Assembly (NCBI RefSeq): GCF_000308295.2
Contig: NZ_HG326652.1
Coordinates: 2,204,818 to 2,268,817 of the forward strand
From: Afipia birgiae 34632
Lineage (GTDB): Bacteria; Pseudomonadota; Alphaproteobacteria; Rhizobiales; Xanthobacteraceae
Direction: 5' to 3'
Length of the DNA stretch: 64,000 bases
Positions 17,507-26,552 of the stretch are shown piece after piece (position 1 is the stretch's first letter; the number at the start of each line of letters is the position of its first letter). The notes beneath the pieces were generated by a model. It worked only from the letters and a program-made list of their open reading frames with translations, made no database searches and was not told the DNA's origin. The translations under genes and the position numbers were made by a program.

Positions 17507-19033
17507 TTACCGGCGAATCAGCGTTGCCAGCCATCGCTTTCCGAACAGTAGCAGTATGCAGCTTCCGTAAACGGCGGCCGCAACCACGATCAAAATTCCG
17601 AGAGCGGTTTCATCGCGTAAAGAGGTCATGCTGGCCAGCGCGGACACCTCCCAGCGCGACGTGAGCCAGAGTGCCGCAGCGAGCACCACGCCTGCTGCGG
17701 AGAATTTCACCAGCGAAATGAGGAACGCGCGGTCGAACGCAAAATACTTGCGGCGCGTCGCGAAAAGAACAACGAGCAGCAGATTCACCCACGCGCCAAC
17801 CGCAGTGGCCAGCGCCAGCCCGATCTGCGCTAGCGATCCCACCAGCGCGATTTTCAGAGCGACATTGACCGCAACGCCTGTGAGCGCGGCCTTGACCGGC
17901 GTGGCGGTGTCCTTGCGGGCATAGAACGTCGCAACGGCGCTTCGGATCAAGACGAACGGAATAAGCCCGACTGCGTAGGCTGCAAGCGTGGCGCCAGCCG
18001 CCGCAGCATCCGCCTTGGAGAATGCCCCGCGCGCGAACATCGCGCGCATGATGACGTCAGGCACCACAAGGAACGCCGCGACGAACGGAATCGAGAACAG
18101 CAGGGTGAAATCGAATGCGCGCCGCTGCGAAGCGAGCGCGCCTTCATGGTCTCCGGCCGTAATCCGCCGCGACATCTCCGGCAGGAGCACTGTGCCAATG
18201 GCAATGCCGATCACACCGATCGGCAACTGGTTGAGCCGGTCGGCGTAGTAGAGCGCCGAGAGCGCGCCAGCGGCCAGGAATGTTGCGATGATGGTATCCG
18301 CAAACAGCGCGACCTGCGTTCCCATCGAGCCCAGTGTCGCGGGACCCAGCGCGCGAAAGAAGCCACGCACATCTGCGTCGAGCTTGAACGACGTGAATTT
18401 TGGAAGAATGCCGCTGCGGCCAGCATCGCCCGCGACCAGAAAGAACTCCAGAAAGCCAGCCAGCAGCACGCCCCATGCTGCAGCATATCCCGCGTTCGGG
18501 AAAAATGCCGCAAGCGCCAGCGTCAGCATCATCGACAGGTTGAGGAATATCGGCGCTGCGGCCGGGCTCGCGAAGCGATGCATCGCATTGAGCATGCCGC
18601 CGTAGAGCGTCACCAGCGTGATGAGCAGAAGGTAGGGAAACGTGATGCGCGTCAGGGATATTGCCAGCTCCGCACGTGCGGGATCGCTGGCAAATCCCGG
18701 CGCGAGCAGCGCAATAACCTGCGGCATGAACAGCCATGCGACCACCAGCAGCGCGGCCTGCGCACTCAGCAGCAGCGTGAAGATGCGATCGGCGAACAAT
18801 CGCGCAGCCAGTGCATCGCGATTATGGAGATGCGTGTAAGCCGGGACGAACGCGGCGGAGAATGCACCCTCTGCGAAAATCGCACGGAAATGATTGGGGA
18901 GCCGCAGCGCGACGAAGAACGCGTCCGCAATCGGCCCCGCGCCGAGGATCGCCGCGAGCATGATGTCGCGCGCGAATCCGGTGACCCGCGAGAGAAGGGT
19001 ATAGCCGCCGACGGTGAAGATTCGTCCGAGCAT
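17507..19033 (-). CDS. murJ: Lipid II flippase MurJ
   Basis: Inner-membrane flippase that moves lipid II to the periplasmic face for peptidoglycan synthesis. The 508 residues carry about 14 helices. The N-terminus shows the MurJ blocks LLSRVTGFARDIMLA, ADAFFVALRLPNHFR and FAEGAFSAAFVPAY; the second half has the VLLPEMSR and SIPFVAAFL segments. Length and motifs are normal. In many alphaproteobacteria glnD lies upstream of murJ; here the upstream neighbour is a repeat and then an aminotransferase gene. Confidence 0.95.
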   Translation of the reverse strand: MLGRIFTVGGYTLLSRVTGFARDIMLAAILGAGPIADAFFVALRLPNHFRAIFAEGAFSAAFVPAYTHLHNRDALAARLFADRIFTLLLSAQAALLVVAWLFMPQVIALLAPGFASDPARAELAISLTRITFPYLLLITLVTLYGGMLNAMHRFASPAAAPIFLNLSMMLTLALAAFFPNAGYAAAWGVLLAGFLEFFLVAGDAGRSGILPKFTSFKLDADVRGFFRALGPATLGSMGTQVALFADTIIATFLAAGALSALYYADRLNQLPIGVIGIAIGTVLLPEMSRRITAGDHEGALASQRRAFDFTLLFSIPFVAAFLVVPDVIMRAMFARGAFSKADAAAAGATLAAYAVGLIPFVLIRSAVATFYARKDTATPVKAALTGVAVNVALKIALVGSLAQIGLALATAVGAWVNLLLVVLFATRRKYFAFDRAFLISLVKFSAAGVVLAAALWLTSRWEVSALASMTSLRDETALGILIVVAAAVYGSCILLLFGKRWLATLIRR

Positions 19034-19090
19034 CGGATAGTCCTACCGCATACTGCCCAGATCGCGAACCAGCGAGGCTTCGACCTGCGC

Positions 19091-19213
19091 CGTCATGGCC
19101 GGATTTATTCCGGCCATCCACGTCTTTTTAGGTTGCCGCCAAGACGTGGATGCCCGGGACATCGGCGAGCGGAAGCGACGCCGTTCTACGAACGGCTATG
19201 CCCGGGCATGACG
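19091..19213. repeat. Composite palindromic repeat between murJ and the aminotransferase gene
   Basis: The segment CATCCACGTCTT (to 19126) pairs with AAGACGTGGATG (from 19141). Outside it, CGTCATGGCCGG at the left end pairs imperfectly with CCCGGGCATGACG at the right end, and GGCCGG...CCGGCC forms an internal hairpin at the left. This gives a nested structure of about 123 bp. It resembles a dispersed repeat of Bradyrhizobium. Nothing else is seen in the 206-nt gap. Confidence 0.7.
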
Positions 19214-19239
19214 GCATTTTTGCAATCTTGAGTCCGAAA

Positions 19240-20403
19240 TCAGGAAAGAGCTTCGCGCACAGCCTTGATGACGCGGTCCTGAGCCGCCTGGTCGAGATAG
19301 GCATGCATCGGCAGGCTGATGACATCCTCCGACAGCTTCTCGCTGACCGGCAGCCCGCCTTCAGCGGTCGGATAGTGCTTATAGGCTGTCTGCTGGTGCA
19401 TGGACTTCGGATAGTAGATCGCGGTCGGAACTCCCTGCGCCTTGAGACCCTCGGCGAAGGCATCACGGCCCCCGCGTGGCAGCCGGATGGTGTACTGCGC
19501 CCAGACCGACGTGTTGCCGTCGGCCACGCGCGGCGGCGTCACGATGTTGTGCAGCGCGTCGAAATAGCGGCTCGCGACTTTGTTGCGCGCCTCGATCTCG
19601 TCGTCGAAAATCTTCAGTTTCTCGATCAGGATCGCGGCCTGCATGGTGTCCAGCCGCGCCGTCAGGCCGAGGCGAACGTTGTCATACTTCTCGGTGCCCT
19701 GCCCGTGGACACGAATGCTGCGCAGCCGTTCCGCGAGCGCGGCATCGTCGGTGAAAATCGCGCCGCCGTCTCCAAAGCAGCCGAGCGGCTTGGCGGGAAA
19801 GAAGCTGGTCGCCGTCGCAAGGCCGAACGTGCCGAGCCGGCGGCCCTTGTACGTTGCACCGAACGACTGCGCGGCGTCGTCCAGCACAAACAGCCCCTCG
19901 CTCTTGGCGACCTCGGCGATGGCGTCGTGGTCCGCGCTCTGACCGAACAGATCGACCGGAACGATTGCTTTCGGCTTGAGGCCGAGCTTCTTCGCAGTAG
20001 CGATACCGGCCTTGAGCGATGCGATGTTGATGTTGAACGTCGTTTCATCGACGTCAACGAACACCGGCGTCGCGCCAGCCAGCGCGACCACTTCACCCGT
20101 GGCGCAGAACGTGAACGATGGGCAGATCACAGCGTCGCCGGGGCCTACACCCTGCGCCATCAGCACCATCAGCAAGGCGTCGGTGCCGCTCGCGCATGCG
20201 ACGACGTGCTTGGCGCCGCAGTAGGCAGCCAGATCGGCCTCAAGCTGGGTGACCTCGGGACCATTGATGAACTGGCAGTGCGTCAGCACGCGCGCGACGG
20301 CGTCATCGATCTTCGTACCCAAGCGTCGGCGCTGGGCGCCGATATCGATGAAAGCCACGGGTTCTGATCGCAAATGCTGGTTCATGATGCGTGCCGGATC
20401 CAT
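19240..20403 (-). CDS. DegT/DnrJ/EryC1-family sugar aminotransferase (GnnB/WbpE-like)
   Basis: PLP aminotransferase of 387 residues that acts on a nucleotide-linked keto-sugar. The PLP lysine is K205 in FFPAKPLGC; the phosphate-binding ASGTDAL (71-77) and DDAAQSFGA (175-183) are intact. The N-terminal FIDIGAQRRRL and INGPEV resemble WbpE, which aminates the 3-keto group. The neighbour upstream (21 nt) is a 3-dehydrogenase-like Gfo/Idh protein. The pair matches the GnnA-GnnB arrangement that makes UDP-GlcNAc3N for lipid A with 2,3-diaminoglucose, known from Bradyrhizobium relatives. A second ATG at 20385 is an alternative start. Confidence 0.88.
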   Translation of the reverse strand: MDPARIMNQHLRSEPVAFIDIGAQRRRLGTKIDDAVARVLTHCQFINGPEVTQLEADLAAYCGAKHVVACASGTDALLMVLMAQGVGPGDAVICPSFTFCATGEVVALAGATPVFVDVDETTFNINIASLKAGIATAKKLGLKPKAIVPVDLFGQSADHDAIAEVAKSEGLFVLDDAAQSFGATYKGRRLGTFGLATATSFFPAKPLGCFGDGGAIFTDDAALAERLRSIRVHGQGTEKYDNVRLGLTARLDTMQAAILIEKLKIFDDEIEARNKVASRYFDALHNIVTPPRVADGNTSVWAQYTIRLPRGGRDAFAEGLKAQGVPTAIYYPKSMHQQTAYKHYPTAEGGLPVSEKLSEDVISLPMHAYLDQAAQDRVIKAVREALS

Positions 20404-20424
20404 TTCGAAGAACAGGGTTTGCCG

Positions 20425-21438
20425 TCAACCTGCGACGGCGCGCGGTCCCTTGCGCAGCGGCGCGGCGATGGAGCCGGCCGGGACGTCGAGACACTTGATC
20501 GCGATTTCGAGGCTCGCGACGCCTTCGTCGCCAGTCACGGCAGGCGCGTTGCCGGTCCGCACCGCGTCGAGGAACGCAACCAGTTCGGCACGCAGCGGCT
20601 CGTCATGACCGACCGAAAGATGCCGCATCGAATAACTGCCGTCGCGCTGGAAACCGAAACATTCGGTCACCTGCCGCGTCAGCAGGTCGCCCTGAACATA
20701 CTTGCCACGCGTCGCCACAGTGACGCTGCGGGCCTTGAACGGCGTCAGCCAGTTGGTGTTGATATGCGCGAGCACACCGGAAGCGGTACGGAACTGGAGC
20801 AGCGCGATGTCCTCGCGCTCAGCCACGGCGCTCGCAAGCTGCGGCTGCACATCGACAATGTCGGATTCGGTGAACCAGCGGATCAGATCGATATCGTGAA
20901 CGGCGAGATCGATCACCACGCCGACATTCGACATGCGCGGCGGAAACGGACCGACGCGGGTGATGGCGATCGAGAGGATTTCTTCATCCTTGATCGCCTG
21001 CTTGATGGCGGCGACGGCCGGATTGAAGCGCTCGACATGGCCAACCATGAGCGTCACACCCGCGTTGCGCGCAGCGTTGACAATCTCGTTGCCCTCCTCG
21101 ACCGAAGACGCAATCGGCTTTTCGACGAGAACGTGAATCTTTCGCGCGATGCAGGCAAGCGCGACGTCGCGGTGAAGGTGTGTCGGCGCGGCGATGGTCA
21201 CCGCATCGGGACCTGCCTCGAGCATCTCTTCCAGAGTCGCGAAGGTCGGACAGCCGACAATCTCCACCGCTCGCGTGCGGTGCGCAGGAAGCGGATCAAC
21301 AATACCGACCAGTTCGACACCAGGCAAACCGGCCAGCACGCGGGCGTGATTGGTCCCCATCACCCCCGCGCCCACGACGCCAACGCGCAGCGGCCGATCG
21401 TTGCTCGCAGTACTTTTTGTCGACACCGTCGAACTCAT
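20425..21438 (-). CDS. Gfo/Idh/MocA oxidoreductase, UDP-GlcNAc 3-dehydrogenase-like (GnnA-like)
   Basis: NAD(P)-dependent dehydrogenase of 337 residues. The dinucleotide fold has GVVGAGVMG (20-28), and the catalytic-lysine motif is EKPIA (106-110). The segments GHVERFNPAV, RVGPFPPRMSNVGVVIDLAVHD follow in order and resemble the archaeal UDP-N-acetylglucosamine 3-dehydrogenases. With the aminotransferase downstream it could convert UDP-GlcNAc to UDP-2-acetamido-3-amino sugar, either for lipid A or for a diamino uronic acid. No matching N-acetyltransferase is adjacent, which favours the lipid A route. The first 15 residues are a Ser/Thr-rich leader. Confidence 0.82.
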   Translation of the reverse strand: MSSTVSTKSTASNDRPLRVGVVGAGVMGTNHARVLAGLPGVELVGIVDPLPAHRTRAVEIVGCPTFATLEEMLEAGPDAVTIAAPTHLHRDVALACIARKIHVLVEKPIASSVEEGNEIVNAARNAGVTLMVGHVERFNPAVAAIKQAIKDEEILSIAITRVGPFPPRMSNVGVVIDLAVHDIDLIRWFTESDIVDVQPQLASAVAEREDIALLQFRTASGVLAHINTNWLTPFKARSVTVATRGKYVQGDLLTRQVTECFGFQRDGSYSMRHLSVGHDEPLRAELVAFLDAVRTGNAPAVTGDEGVASLEIAIKCLDVPAGSIAAPLRKGPRAVAG

Positions 21439-21638
21439 CTTTTGAAATCCCTGAAATCTCTGAATTTCGGGCGAGTCGCTCGCCAGTCACATGCCGACTT
21501 TCCTAGCATGCCGTCACATATGTGGCGAACGCCGCAGCCTCGATCCCCTACACGTTTTGATTCAAAGAATTACATCGGACACCGGTATAACCCATTGAAA
21601 ACTGGAATCTTTCTAGACTTTCCGCGGATGATTCCGCG

Positions 21639-23051
21639 TCATGACCGCCGGTAGTCATCCTCGATGCGGATGATGTCGTCCTCACCCAGATAGCTGCCCG
21701 TCTGGACCTCGATCAGTTCCAGCGGAATCTTGCCGGGGTTTTCCATGCGATGGACCGCACCGATCGGAATGTAGATGGACTCATTTTCGTGAACCATCTT
21801 TTGCAGATCGTTCACCGTAACCAGCGCAGTTCCCCGCACCACGATCCAGTGTTCGGATCGGTGATGATGCTTCTGCAGCGAAAGCCTGCCGCCAGCCTTC
21901 ACGATAATTCGCTTCACCTGATGGCGCTCGCCAATATCAAGCGACTGATACGATCCCCATGGCCGGTGAACCTTGATGTGATCTTCGGTCACCTGCGGAG
22001 CGACGGTCCTCAGTTTCCCGACCAACCGCTTCAATCCGTTCGGATCGCTCTGGCGGGAAACAAGAATAGCGTCCTGCGTCGCCACCACGACAAGATCATC
22101 GACGCCTTCCAGCGCGACCAGCGCCTTGTCGGTTGAGACGTTGCAGTTGCGCGAGTCCTCGAACACGGTGAGACCCTGCGATACATTGCCGTGTTCGTCC
22201 TTGTCGGACAACTCCCATACCGCATGCCAGGAGCCGACGTCGGACCATCCACAGGATACGGGGATCACGGCGGCTTGCGTGGTTTTCTCCATCACAGCGT
22301 AATCGATGGAAATCGGAGTGGCCTTGCCGAACGATTCCAGCGGCAGCGTCACAAAGCCGAGATCACGGCCGGCACTGCCCACAGCTTCGACCAGCGTGCC
22401 CACGCTGTCAGCATCGACGCTGCGATACTCATCAAGCAGCATTTGCGCGCGAAACATGAAGTTGCCGCAGTTCCACAGGTAACCGTCGGCAACGTATCCA
22501 GCGGCGGTCGCGGGATCAGGTTTCTCGACGAACTTCGCAACCTTTCGCACATCCCCGGATACAACATCACCGGGCCGGATGTAGCCGTACTCAGTCGCAG
22601 GCCGCTCCGGCAAAACGCCGAACGTGACGATGCGGCCGGCATTGGCGACGCTCAACGCTTTTCGGCAGGCCTCAACGAAAGCCGCCGGGTGACGCACGAC
22701 GTGATCGGCAGCCAGCGCCAGTACAACCGCATCTGGGTCGCGGGTCAGCGCAAACGCCGCACCCGTAGCAATCGCCGGACCGGAATCGCGCCGGGCCGGC
22801 TCGAGAAGGATGTCGGCTTCGAGATCGATCTCGTTCAACTGCTCCAGCACCATGAAGCGATAGGCCGCATTGGTGATGACGATAGGACGCACAAACAAGC
22901 CTTGATCGCTGACGCGAAGCATCGTGTCCTGAAACGTCGAATGCGAGCCGAACAACCGCAGAAACTGCTTTGGACGCCCCTCGCGTGAGGCAGGCCACAG
23001 GCGGGTGCCTGCCCCGCCGCACATGATCAATGGAATAATGCGCTCGCTCAT
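21639..23051 (-). CDS. manC: Mannose-1-phosphate guanylyltransferase / mannose-6-phosphate isomerase
   Basis: Bifunctional enzyme of 470 residues that makes mannose-6-P from fructose-6-P and GDP-mannose from mannose-1-P. The N-terminal nucleotidyltransferase has GGAGTRLWPASR with RPKQFL (12-31) and FVEKP; the C-terminal cupin (about 355-465) has the type II isomerase motif with KHHHRSEHW and a final EVQTGSYLGEDDI block. The ATG at 23051 has GAGGA upstream and gives the usual MSERIIPLIM start. GDP-mannose would feed mannosyl or deoxyhexose units in the polysaccharide. It follows the epimerase gene by 17 nt. Confidence 0.93.
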   Translation of the reverse strand: MSERIIPLIMCGGAGTRLWPASREGRPKQFLRLFGSHSTFQDTMLRVSDQGLFVRPIVITNAAYRFMVLEQLNEIDLEADILLEPARRDSGPAIATGAAFALTRDPDAVVLALAADHVVRHPAAFVEACRKALSVANAGRIVTFGVLPERPATEYGYIRPGDVVSGDVRKVAKFVEKPDPATAAGYVADGYLWNCGNFMFRAQMLLDEYRSVDADSVGTLVEAVGSAGRDLGFVTLPLESFGKATPISIDYAVMEKTTQAAVIPVSCGWSDVGSWHAVWELSDKDEHGNVSQGLTVFEDSRNCNVSTDKALVALEGVDDLVVVATQDAILVSRQSDPNGLKRLVGKLRTVAPQVTEDHIKVHRPWGSYQSLDIGERHQVKRIIVKAGGRLSLQKHHHRSEHWIVVRGTALVTVNDLQKMVHENESIYIPIGAVHRMENPGKIPLELIEVQTGSYLGEDDIIRIEDDYRRS

Positions 23052-23068
23052 GCGTCCTCGAAATGATC

Positions 23069-24088
23069 TCAGGAGAGCTGATGATACTCGCGATACCACG
23101 CCGCGAACCGCGCAATACCATCTTCAATCGTTGTTGAAGGACGGAAGCCGACCTCGCGCATCAAATCGTCGACGTCCGCATATGTGGCCGGCACATCTCC
23201 GGGCTGCATCGGCAGCATTTCCTTTGCTGCCTTGCGCCCGAACTCTTTCTCGAGAATCTCGACGACTTTTGAGAGTTCCTCGGGATGGTTGTTGCCGACG
23301 TTGAACACCCGCCAGGGAGCCGCGCTCGTTCCAGGATCAGGGGTTGCGTCCGGTGCCCTGGCCTGCCCGACCGGCGCATGATCGATCAGCCGCACGATCG
23401 CTTCCGTCACATCGTCGACGTAGGTGAAGTCACGGCGCATATCGCCGTGATTGAACAGCTTGATCGGCTGACCTTCAAGAATGGCCTTGGCGAATAGATA
23501 TATCGCCATATCCGGCCGGCCCCACGGCCCGTATACCGTAAAGAAGCGCAAGCCGGTCGACGGAATACGATAGAGATGACTGTAGGCGTGCGCCATCAGC
23601 TCGTTGGCCTTCTTCGAGGCCGCATAGAGACTGACCGGATGATCGACACTGTCGTGCACGGAGAATGGCAGCTTGGTATTGGCGCCATAGACCGACGACG
23701 AGGATGCGTACAGCAAATGCCGGCATTCGTTATGACGGCAACCCTCGAGTATGTTCGCGAAACCCTGAAGATTTGCATCCACATAGGCATGTGGATTCTC
23801 GAGCGAGTAGCGCACACCTGCCTGCGCCGCGAGATGAATGACCACCGGAAAACGTTTCGCGCTGAATAATTCCGCCACGCCGACCCTGTCGGCAAGGTCC
23901 AGCTTGACGAAACTGAACGAGGGATCGTTCTTCAGCACGTCAAGGCGCGCTTCCTTCAGCTTCGGATCATAATAGCTGTTGATGTTATCCAATCCGATGA
24001 CACGGCGGCCGGCTTGCAAGAGTTTCTGCGTGACGTGGAAGCCGATAAAGCCCGCAGCTCCCGTAACAAGTATTGTCTCATCCGACAT
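23069..24088 (-). CDS. UDP-glucuronate 4-epimerase
   Basis: Extended SDR enzyme of 339 residues. The NAD-binding motif is TGAAGFIGFHV (9-19); the catalytic pair is Ser plus Tyr-x-x-x-Lys in YAASKKANE. The block LDNINSYYDPKLKEARL and the end WYREYHQ are typical of the CapI/LpsL group that turns UDP-GlcA into UDP-GalA. Rhizobial LPS cores and O-chains often contain GalA. Another ATG lies 12 nt upstream. Gaps to both neighbours are under 20 nt, so it shares an operon with manC and the 6-dehydrogenase gene. Confidence 0.9.
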   Translation of the reverse strand: MSDETILVTGAAGFIGFHVTQKLLQAGRRVIGLDNINSYYDPKLKEARLDVLKNDPSFSFVKLDLADRVGVAELFSAKRFPVVIHLAAQAGVRYSLENPHAYVDANLQGFANILEGCRHNECRHLLYASSSSVYGANTKLPFSVHDSVDHPVSLYAASKKANELMAHAYSHLYRIPSTGLRFFTVYGPWGRPDMAIYLFAKAILEGQPIKLFNHGDMRRDFTYVDDVTEAIVRLIDHAPVGQARAPDATPDPGTSAAPWRVFNVGNNHPEELSKVVEILEKEFGRKAAKEMLPMQPGDVPATYADVDDLMREVGFRPSTTIEDGIARFAAWYREYHQLS

Positions 24089-24107
24089 TCTTTTCACCAT
24101 CCGGCGA

Positions 24108-25406
24108 TCAAAGACGCCACAACTCAATGCCGTCAGGCAAGCTGTCGCGATCGAGCCTCATCTTTACGTCCAGAACAAGACCACGCCCGCCGATCAGAAG
24201 TTTCTGGATCAGCGGCCAGCCTGCATCGATGTACGTCTTGTGAGCAACAGCCATGATGATCGCATCAGCGGGCTGCAGCGCATCGACATCGACCAGCTTC
24301 ACGCCGTATTCGTGCATGGCGTCTTCAGAGTCCGCCATCGGATCGCTGACCTGCACCGTGAGCCCGAAGGATTCCAGTTCGCGAATAATATCGATCACGC
24401 GTGAGTTGCGCGTGTCGGGCACGTCTTCCTTGAACGTCAGGCCGAGAATGGTGACTACGCCGCCATTGCTCTTCCGGCGCAGCAATCCCCGGATACATTC
24501 GCGCGCGACGCGCTGGCCCATGCCATCATTGATGCGGCGCCCGGCAAGAATGACTTCTGGATGGTAGCCGGCCCGCTCAGCGCGATATGTCAGATAGTAT
24601 GGATCGACCCCGATGCAGTGCCCGCCAACAAGCCCCGGCTGAAACGGCATGAAATTCCACTTGGTCCGCGCCGCAGCAAGCACGTCGCCGGTATCGATAC
24701 TCAACGCCTGGAAAATCAGCGACAGTTCGTTCATGAACGCTATGTTCAGATCGCGCTGCGTGTTCTCGATCACCTTCGCTGCTTCAGCGACCTTTATGGA
24801 CGGTGCCCGGTGAATGCCGGCAGTCACGACCGATCCATAAACACTGGCCACGATGTCGAGCGTCGGAGCATCTTGCGCCGACACCACCTTGGTGATCGTC
24901 TCAAACCGGTGCTGTTTGTCGCCGGGATTGATGCGTTCCGGCGAGTAACCGACCTTGAAATCAGATCCAGCCTTCAACCCGGACGCCTGCTCCAGAAGCG
25001 GCACGCAGTCGTCTTCTACCGCCCCGGGATAAACTGTCGATTCATAGACGACGATGTCACCTTTTTTGAGCGCTGCTCCGACGGTGCGCGAGGCAGCGAA
25101 CATGGCGCCGAGGTCAGGCTGCCGCGCTTCATCGATCGGCGTCGGAACGGTGACGATAAAGAAATCCGACGACGCCAGTTCCTTCACCTCGTGAGTGAAC
25201 GAAAGCGACGTATGACGCAGATCGGCGGCTTCAACTTCATGTGTGCGATCGTGAAACGCGCGCAGTTCGGCGATGCGTCTCTGATCGATGTCGAAACCTG
25301 TGACCGGAACCCCGGCGCGCGCAAATGCAGCAGCGACCGGCAGTCCGACATAACCAAGCCCGATGACCGCGATTTTACGCCCGTGTGTCACGAATTCCGT
25401 CCCCAA
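24108..25406 (-). CDS. tviB: UDP-HexNAc 6-dehydrogenase, TviB/WbpA type
   Basis: Oxidises UDP-N-acetylglucosamine (or -galactosamine) to the uronate with two NAD+. The 432 residues show the Rossmann motif IGLGYVGLP (15-23), VPTPI, YESTVYPG, GYSPERINPGD and the catalytic cysteine C264 in GGHCIGVDPYY. The run KVAEAAKVIENTQRDLNIA marks the TviB subgroup and not UDP-glucose dehydrogenase. The start at 25406 is TTG; GTG at 25391 is an alternative with a purine-rich stretch before it. First gene of the manC operon, divergent from the gene at 25583; the 176-nt spacer between them holds no clear motif. Confidence 0.9.
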   Translation of the reverse strand: MGTEFVTHGRKIAVIGLGYVGLPVAAAFARAGVPVTGFDIDQRRIAELRAFHDRTHEVEAADLRHTSLSFTHEVKELASSDFFIVTVPTPIDEARQPDLGAMFAASRTVGAALKKGDIVVYESTVYPGAVEDDCVPLLEQASGLKAGSDFKVGYSPERINPGDKQHRFETITKVVSAQDAPTLDIVASVYGSVVTAGIHRAPSIKVAEAAKVIENTQRDLNIAFMNELSLIFQALSIDTGDVLAAARTKWNFMPFQPGLVGGHCIGVDPYYLTYRAERAGYHPEVILAGRRINDGMGQRVARECIRGLLRRKSNGGVVTILGLTFKEDVPDTRNSRVIDIIRELESFGLTVQVSDPMADSEDAMHEYGVKLVDVDALQPADAIIMAVAHKTYIDAGWPLIQKLLIGGRGLVLDVKMRLDRDSLPDGIELWRL

Positions 25407-25582
25407 CCCCGGCGGATCTGGCCTACGCCGGCCGCCCTCTTTAGCCGCCGTGCGGTGGCTGCCGCAATAGGCGGAGCTTACCTATTGCCAGAACAGCCCT
25501 AAACCCATACCAAGACCTTGAAAATGGGCCCTGTTATTCAGGCCCTTCTCAGATTCAGCAACGTTAACCATCGCGGTCCGGA

Positions 25583-26545
25583 ATGCGCGGATTTCTCCTT
25601 CTTGCCGCTCGAATACTGGTGTCGGCGGCCCTGCTCTATTTTGCATTCCGCGGCATCAATTTCGCGGCGATCCAGTCCCGCCTGAGTCAGATCAGCGTTG
25701 GATGGTTTCTGCTTGCCGTGCTGGCGACCATGTTTCAGATTTTCCTTGGCGCACTGCGCTGGCGGGAAATCAGCACGCGATGCACCGCCCCGCTCGGAAC
25801 CGGACAGGCATTCCGTTACAATATGATCGGCGCGTTCTTCAATCAGACGCTGCCATCCACCATCGGCGGCGACGCCATGCGGCTTTGGCTGGTGCGACAG
25901 ACCGGTGCGGGCTGGCGCGCAGCCACATATTCTGTCCTCGTCGACCGCGCCATTGGCCTGATCGCGCTCGCGCTCATCGTCGTCGCAAGCCTGCCCTGGA
26001 GCTACGACCTGATCGCCAACGCGCGGGGCCGTCTGGCCCTGCTGCTGGTCGATATCGGCGCGATTTCAGCGGGCCTCGGCTTTCTTGTTCTGGGCAGGCT
26101 GCCGTGGCCATGGCTGAAAACATTCTGGCCGCTACGGCATATCCATGCCTGCTCGGTTATCGCCAACCAGGTGATCTTCAACCGCAACAGCGGACCGAAA
26201 GTCGCGGTCCTGTCCCTGCTCATTCATGTGATGGCTGTGGTGATCGCCTGGTGCGCGGTTCGCTCGATCGCGGCTCCGGCGGCGTTCGAACAGTTGTTCA
26301 TGCTGATACCGCCGATCATGCTGATCACCATGCTGCCCATTTCAATTGCCGGCTGGGGCGTGCGCGAAGCAACAATGATGGTGGCATTCGGTTACGCCGG
26401 CCTCGCACAGACCGATGGCACCGTGGTTTCGCTTCTGTTCGGCGCTTCGTCGTTCCTGGTAGGAGCTATCGGTGGCCTCGTCTGGGTTCTGAGCGCAGAG
26501 AAGGCTGCTGCGCCTGAAGATATCGAGCCGAAGGAAGAGTTGTAG
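25583..26545 (+). CDS. YbhN / UPF0104-family membrane protein (LPG synthetase TM-like)
   Basis: Polytopic inner-membrane protein of 320 residues with about eight helices. The fold is that of the lysylphosphatidylglycerol synthetase transmembrane region (Pfam LPG_synthase_TM). Marker segments are ALRWREIS, FFNQTLPSTIGGDAMR and WGVREATMM. Members often sit in polysaccharide or hopanoid loci and are suspected lipid or glycolipid flippases. It ends 7 nt before the end of the convergent gene. The acidic C-terminus is cytoplasmic. Confidence 0.85.
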   Translation: MRGFLLLAARILVSAALLYFAFRGINFAAIQSRLSQISVGWFLLAVLATMFQIFLGALRWREISTRCTAPLGTGQAFRYNMIGAFFNQTLPSTIGGDAMRLWLVRQTGAGWRAATYSVLVDRAIGLIALALIVVASLPWSYDLIANARGRLALLLVDIGAISAGLGFLVLGRLPWPWLKTFWPLRHIHACSVIANQVIFNRNSGPKVAVLSLLIHVMAVVIAWCAVRSIAAPAAFEQLFMLIPPIMLITMLPISIAGWGVREATMMVAFGYAGLAQTDGTVVSLLFGASSFLVGAIGGLVWVLSAEKAAAPEDIEPKEEL

Positions 26546-26552
26546 CCGGCGA

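Noticed and set aside
21623-21638. Hairpin CGCGGA-TGAT-TCCGCG at the manC stop as a terminator
   Set aside because: The stem is only 6 bp and is not followed by a T-rich tract in the direction of transcription.
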